NCBI GenBank assembly: GCA_011052815.1
Contig: DRIG01000048.1
Coordinates: 1-44,918 of the forward strand
Length of the DNA: 44,918 bases
Reading direction: 5' to 3'
Source of the DNA: a candidate division WOR-3 bacterium
GTDB taxonomy: Bacteria > Hydrothermota > Tepidihabitantia > SM23-42
Shown here piece after piece: positions 40,893 to 44,918 of this stretch. A program made the position numbers and the translations under genes. A model generated the notes under the pieces. The model did no database searches and was not told the origin of the DNA. It worked only from the letters and a program-made list of their open reading frames with translations. The number at the start of each line of letters is the position of its first letter. The first letter of the stretch is position 1.

Positions 40893-42683
40893 TTATAAAA
40901 CCATCTGGATCCTGGCGATAAAATATTCAATGTCCGTAATCATCTGTTCGACAATTGAAGGAAAACCGGAAATTTTAAACCGCCGAATCTTCTTACCATC
41001 AGTCATTATGTAAAAGCCGTTTGTTCCATCATCACTCTCGAATTTTTTATTCAACACCACTTCGGCGTCTTTGTATCGAATAAAAATCTTTTCTGATATC
41101 TCCACTGTTGTTTCATCAAATTTTAAAAACTTATAATGCAGTTCATCCGGCATAAGGAAAAAACCTTTTTTCGCAACACCGCGGTCACCATATCCTATTA
41201 GATAATCTATTCTTCTGATATTATGCGCCTTTAAAAAAATGTTTGAAAAAGAACCGATCTTTTTCCGCTCAATCAGGATATTCTCACCGGCAGGAGTTGT
41301 GACCAGGATGTCCGAAGAAATCGTCCTGATACTCAACGGTTCGGATAAAGAAAAAAGAGAGACGAAGCACAGTATTCCGATGATCGAAAAAACAGCATAT
41401 TTTCTGACTCGGATATTGAAGAGCAGATAGAATAAAATCAGAAAGACCGGCGGAACATAGAGTGTAAGGACGGCAAAAGGAAGATGGGTGAAGAAATTCG
41501 TCACACCGACCAGTGCTTTAAGCGGAATCGTCGTGAGGAACATTATGAGCCTGGCGCCGGCAGCGTAAAAAAGCCCTGTAAACAGAGCGATGAAGAGTAA
41601 AAAAATCACCACAGAAGCAAGCGGCAAAACAATAAGATTGGAAAGGACCGCGAACACTGGAAGTCGATGGAAATAATAGATGAGAAAAGGCGCGACGAAA
41701 ATCTGAGCGGAAAAAGAAACAACCATCGGTAATATAATAAATTTGTATATTCTCCTGTTGTTTATCCTATTTAAAAACCGTTCATCAAATTTAGGATATA
41801 AAAAAAGAATGCCGTATACTGCCGCGAATGAAAGCTGGGTGCCGGGATCGAACAAAAGAAAAGGATTAACAAGAAGAAAAATGAGCGCGGTGATATTCAC
41901 GATGTGCATCCCGTCCACATTCCTTTGATACAGTAGAGCCACTCCGAACAGCAGGAACATCATTCCGGCGCGGCAGACACTCGGACGGAATCCAGTTACG
42001 GCGATATACAACAGGAGGATCAAAGCCATTATAATGAACTTAATCCGTTGCGGAAACGGTATAAAAAAAAGAAAAACAGCAGTAAAGGCGCACACGAAGC
42101 CGACGTGCAGACCGGAGACGGCCAGAAGATGGAGAACCCCGGCCCGGCTGAACGCCTCCTTTAATTCTCTTTTCAAACGACCGCTGCCGCCGATGAGCAG
42201 ACCTATTCCGAGATCACTGAATTCTTGGTCCAAAAGATTTTCAAGTGTGCCTATAATGTATTTTCGAACTGAATAAAGAACATCCCCCCAGAAAATTTTA
42301 CCTTTTTTCTCTCCCACGATAGTGCCGGCGAGCAGATACGAGTGCCTTTGATACTTTGAATTCCTGATCTTCCCTTTGACGAAAATCCTCTTCCCCAAAA
42401 ATGTACCGCCGCCGGGAACAAACAGCTCAGCTCTGGCTCCGCAGCCGATTCTTTTATCATCAACAATCACATTGTCCAGTTCAAGTGATAATTTTGTATA
42501 CTCTTCGCGGGGTTCTTCTCCGATTACCGTTCCTTCAAAAACCAGACTGCGGTCATTCGGAGACAAGGGTATTGATGTATGAAAAGAAGTGTTTATCGCC
42601 GATAGAAAAATAATAAGGAGATATAAAAACCAGCGCCGCCACACGGAAAGGAGTGCGGCGACAATGCAAAAGATGACATTCAA
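40893..42683 (-). CDS. ComEC/Rec2-related DNA-uptake channel protein
   Basis: At least 596 residues. An N-terminal OB-like domain (LVFEGTVIGEE; GGGTFLGKRIFVKGKI) is followed by the competence domain with LGIGLLIGGSGRLKRELKEAF, the hallmark GVLHLLAVSGLHVGFV near 185-200, many membrane helices and TGFRPSVCRAGMMFL. The C-terminal region (ILVTTPAGENILIERKKIG) recalls the start of the metallo-beta-lactamase domain but has no HxHxDH and is short, so nuclease activity seems lost. The annotated start is TTG 42683, but coding continues upstream in frame to about 42764 (KKTGIAVLCAVAAGIITQ, a fitting first helix) with no ATG, GTG or TTG; an ATA at 42764-42762 sits right where a start after GGGGGG would be expected. 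Confidence 0.85.
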   Translation of the reverse strand: MNVIFCIVAALLSVWRRWFLYLLIIFLSAINTSFHTSIPLSPNDRSLVFEGTVIGEEPREEYTKLSLELDNVIVDDKRIGCGARAELFVPGGGTFLGKRIFVKGKIRNSKYQRHSYLLAGTIVGEKKGKIFWGDVLYSVRKYIIGTLENLLDQEFSDLGIGLLIGGSGRLKRELKEAFSRAGVLHLLAVSGLHVGFVCAFTAVFLFFIPFPQRIKFIIMALILLLYIAVTGFRPSVCRAGMMFLLFGVALLYQRNVDGMHIVNITALIFLLVNPFLLFDPGTQLSFAAVYGILFLYPKFDERFLNRINNRRIYKFIILPMVVSFSAQIFVAPFLIYYFHRLPVFAVLSNLIVLPLASVVIFLLFIALFTGLFYAAGARLIMFLTTIPLKALVGVTNFFTHLPFAVLTLYVPPVFLILFYLLFNIRVRKYAVFSIIGILCFVSLFSLSEPLSIRTISSDILVTTPAGENILIERKKIGSFSNIFLKAHNIRRIDYLIGYGDRGVAKKGFFLMPDELHYKFLKFDETTVEISEKIFIRYKDAEVVLNKKFESDDGTNGFYIMTDGKKIRRFKISGFPSIVEQMITDIEYFIARIQMVL

Positions 42684-42806
42684 AAAGAGAGAAAAAGGTA
42701 TAATATGCTGAGTAATAATGCCTGCGGCGACCGCACAAAGAACCGCTATACCTGTTTTTTTTATCTTACCCCCCTTCTACAAACAACTGGTTCTACTCTT
42801 GGTTTT

Positions 42807-43178
42807 TTACGGGTAAATTATTTTACGGATCACCTCTTTTACTTTGTTCAATTCAATTCTCGCCACCCCCGGATTTGAACCGCTTGATTTCAAACAGGCG
42901 TAAATAAAGAAATCATCACCGATCGGGTGGATGATAAAAAAGGAATTCTGCGTAAGCCAGATAAGTTCTTTCTCCGCACCCAGGTCTAAACTTTTTCTGA
43001 CCTCTCTTGATGCCAGCATAATCGAGGAAAGTTCCGCATCATACAAGCTCACATCGAAATTCGCCTCTATGATATGTTGAGCGACAGTGATACCGTCATA
43101 ACCGACAAGACTCACATAAGAGCAACCAGGGATTTTTTCGGCTGTTTTTTTAATCTCCTCTTGCATATCATCAGCCAT
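42807..43178 (-). CDS. Roadblock/LC7-domain protein
   Basis: A 123-residue cytoplasmic protein with the roadblock/LC7 alpha-beta fold: an N-terminal helix (EIKKTAEKIPG), strand CSYVSLVGYDGITVAQHIIE, helix with ELSSIMLASREVRKSLD, strands KELIWLTQNSFFIIHPIGDD and FFIYACL, and a final helix. Bacterial members act with small Ras-like GTPases (MglA type) or as sensors. No GTPase gene is adjacent. Start ATG 43178 has AAGGAGG. It follows efp by 17 bases. Confidence 0.85.
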   Translation of the reverse strand: MADDMQEEIKKTAEKIPGCSYVSLVGYDGITVAQHIIEANFDVSLYDAELSSIMLASREVRKSLDLGAEKELIWLTQNSFFIIHPIGDDFFIYACLKSSGSNPGVARIELNKVKEVIRKIIYP

Positions 43179-43195
43179 CTTACCTCCTTATTAAC

Positions 43196-43753
43196 TTATA
43201 CCCTTTCAACATATTCACCTGTTTCTGTATTAACCTTAATGAGTTCACCCACTTCAATAAAAGGCGGCACCTGACAGGTATGACCACCTTCAAGTTTCGC
43301 GGGTTTTGATTGAGCCTGGGCAGTCGCGTCTTTGATATAAGCCTGGGTCTCAATCACTTTTAAAACGACATATTTCGGCAGGACAATCCCGAAGGGCTTA
43401 CCTTCATAGAATTCGACCTTGACCTTGGTGTTTGCCTGCAGAAATTTCGCCGCATCACCGACAAGTTCCTCACTTAAAGGAATCTGCTCATAGCTCTCCA
43501 GATCCATAAAATAATAATGGCCGTCAGCGAAATAGATATACTCCATCTCTATCGGCTCAATTTCGGCTTCTTCCACTCGATCGCTCGAACGGAATCTCAT
43601 CTCTGTTGACAGACCGGTCTGTAGATTGCGCAGCGTACTTTGAATAATCCCCCGTTTATTACCAGGGGTGATGTGGGTGACACTCAATACGACATAAGGG
43701 ACGTCTTCTATCTTTATAAGCATCCCTCTTCGGATTTGTGTCGCCTGAATCAT
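43196..43753 (-). CDS. efp: Translation elongation factor P
   Basis: A 185-residue three-domain protein that relieves ribosome stalling at proline runs. Domain I has the tip loop ITPGNKRGIIQSTLRNLQTG near residues 28-47; the E. coli-type PGKG is replaced by PGNKRG, with a basic residue still at the tip. Domain III has KVIETQAYIKDATAQAQSKP and TCQVPPFIEVGELIKVNTET. The ATG overlaps the cysS stop (ATGA). No EF-P modifying enzyme is in the window. Confidence 0.95.
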   Translation of the reverse strand: MIQATQIRRGMLIKIEDVPYVVLSVTHITPGNKRGIIQSTLRNLQTGLSTEMRFRSSDRVEEAEIEPIEMEYIYFADGHYYFMDLESYEQIPLSEELVGDAAKFLQANTKVKVEFYEGKPFGIVLPKYVVLKVIETQAYIKDATAQAQSKPAKLEGGHTCQVPPFIEVGELIKVNTETGEYVERV

Positions 43754-44918
43754 TTCGCCTCCAATCGATATGTAGTAATCTCCATTCCTTTATCCTGAAT
43801 TTGAATATGGTGTTCTGCAAGACGCTTTCTGATATAGTCAGCAAATTCATACTTCTTTTCTTTTCGGAATATATTCCTTATCTTTAAAAGTAAATTCACC
43901 ACCATGGGGAAGACAAAGTCCGGCCCCTGAAATTTATCCAGACCACCCCAAAAATCATCTTTGATCTGTTCAAGAAGTTCCCTTTGATTCTCCTTCTCGA
44001 TCCTGGCACAGACCTCTCTGAACAACTGCATAACCTCAGCAAACGGCTCTTCTATTTTCTCCCGATTGAATCCCAGAATGTCCAGGTAGAGCCTCACACT
44101 GGCGCCGATGTCGTGACCTCCTTCTTCGTATCCTCTTGTGATGAGATCATATATAACACCCAATGCCTTCGGTGTATTCAAATCATCATCCATCGCCTTG
44201 CTGAATTCCTCAAACATCAAAGGGGTATCAATGTCAGGCAGATCATTAAATCCCTGAATATATGTTTGAATTCTCAGATACGCCGCTTTTGCCTCTTTCA
44301 ACCTCTCTTCTGAAAATTCAAGTTGATTCCGATACTGAGTCTTTAAAAGATATAATCGAATGACATTGGGATTGTATTCCTTAAGGAGATCCTCGATAAG
44401 GAAATAATGGCCGGTTGACTTCGCCATCTTTTCACCACCGAGGGTGACCCATCCGTTATGTATCCAGAACCGGGCGAATTCTTTACCTGTTGCAGCCACA
44501 GACTGGGCGATTTCATTCTCATGATGAGGAAAGATAAGGTCTTCTCCTCCCATATGGATATCAAAAGTTTCACCGAGATAGTGCATTGACATTGCAGAAC
44601 ATTCAATATGCCAACCCGGCCGTCCTTTACTCCAGGGGCTGAACCAGTACGGCTCGTCCGGTTTTGCCGCCTTCCACAGGGCGAAATCCAACGGGTCTTC
44701 TTTATGCTCGGTGGGTTCAATCCTCGCGCCGGCGATCAATTCGTCGATACTCTTACCTGATAATCTTCCGTATTCTGAAAACCGTCGTACGCGGAAATAG
44801 ACATCTCCCCCTTTTTCATAAGCAAACCCTTTATCAATCAGCCGTTGAACAAGGCCGATGATCTCTTCGATATGCTGGGACGCCCTGGGATAGAAATCCG
44901 CACGTTTGATATTGAGCG
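43750..44918 (-). CDS. cysS: Cysteinyl-tRNA synthetase, C-terminal part, cut by window end
   Basis: The frame is open from the right edge to TGA at 43750 (about 389 codons). It starts inside the catalytic domain (RADFYPRASQHIEEIIGLVQ), then zinc-site segments GRPGWHIECSAMSM and GGEDLIFPHHENEIAQS, and the second signature loop GGEKMAKSTG (KMSKS with Ala for the first Ser). The anticodon-binding helical part and the C-terminal IRKRLAEHHIQIQDKG follow. The HIGH motif lies beyond the window. The stop overlaps the efp start by 4 bases, so cysS, efp and the roadblock gene form one operon. Confidence 0.95.
   Translation of the reverse strand, partial: LNIKRADFYPRASQHIEEIIGLVQRLIDKGFAYEKGGDVYFRVRRFSEYGRLSGKSIDELIAGARIEPTEHKEDPLDFALWKAAKPDEPYWFSPWSKGRPGWHIECSAMSMHYLGETFDIHMGGEDLIFPHHENEIAQSVAATGKEFARFWIHNGWVTLGGEKMAKSTGHYFLIEDLLKEYNPNVIRLYLLKTQYRNQLEFSEERLKEAKAAYLRIQTYIQGFNDLPDIDTPLMFEEFSKAMDDDLNTPKALGVIYDLITRGYEEGGHDIGASVRLYLDILGFNREKIEEPFAEVMQLFREVCARIEKENQRELLEQIKDDFWGGLDKFQGPDFVFPMVVNLLLKIRNIFRKEKKYEFADYIRKRLAEHHIQIQDKGMEITTYRLEAK

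Noticed and set aside
1-44918. Genome-wide reassignment of TAG to an amino acid
   Set aside because: Several intact genes end in TAG at the right place (8059-8061, 15598-15600, 25015-25017), including the final stop of the affected DUF39 gene.

Overview
The window looks like a chromosomal piece of an uncultured, anaerobic, diderm bacterium. Evidence: ferredoxin-type metabolism (indolepyruvate:ferredoxin oxidoreductase, small dicluster ferredoxin), sulfide-dependent homocysteine synthesis, butyrate kinase, several outer-membrane beta-barrels, LolA-like and RND proteins, and a secreted protein with a C-terminal sorting tail. This combination reminds me of candidate division WOR-3 type genomes, but that is an impression from gene content, not a demonstrated placement.

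Layout. 1-1.9 kb (minus strand): a homocysteine operon (COG1900/DUF39, 2x[4Fe-4S] ferredoxin, COG2122) behind a clear SAM-I riboswitch with its own terminator; the DUF39 gene carries an in-frame amber codon. 1.9-2.4 kb: a decayed repeat element with a polypyrimidine tract. 2.5-4.5 kb (plus): a short integron-type cassette array with two recognisable attC sites, three cassette genes (membrane protein, nitronate monooxygenase, small Cys-rich protein) and no integrase. 4.5-12.4 kb (plus): an exported TldD/TldE-like pair, butyrate kinase, iorAB and recO. 12.7-23.9 kb (minus): radical SAM protein and first TetR, a decayed TPR gene, two small envelope proteins, an ABC1/UbiB kinase with a phasin-like partner, then a beta-barrel/LolA-like/RND cluster under a second, paralogous TetR. 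The first TetR is followed by what looks like the collapsed remains of a second copy of that RND cluster. 23.9-27.7 kb (minus): mnmA, cysteine desulfurase, secreted sorting-tail protein. 28-34.5 kb (plus): an unknown protein, rsmI, CDP-alcohol phosphatidyltransferase, hflX, DNA polymerase III delta-prime, Mut7-C, SpoIID-like protein, lipoprotein. 34.5-44.9 kb: aminotransferase and aldehyde dehydrogenase, flippase, histidine ammonia-lyase, ComEC, roadblock protein, efp and cysS (cut by the window end).

How it fits together. Amino-acid fermentation is suggested by iorAB, butyrate kinase, histidine ammonia-lyase, and a class III aminotransferase beside an aldehyde dehydrogenase. Sulfur handling is represented by the homocysteine operon, cysteine desulfurase, MnmA and CysS.

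Two window-wide patterns stand out. Nearly every promoter I can recognise is TTGACN, exactly 16 bases, then TATAAT-like, and several place the -10 box only 5-11 bases before the start codon, which predicts leaderless mRNAs. A ~200-bp element with inverted ends occurs twice in opposite orientation (27.7 and 37.5 kb) and once in decayed form (1.9 kb). I saw no tRNA, rRNA or CRISPR.
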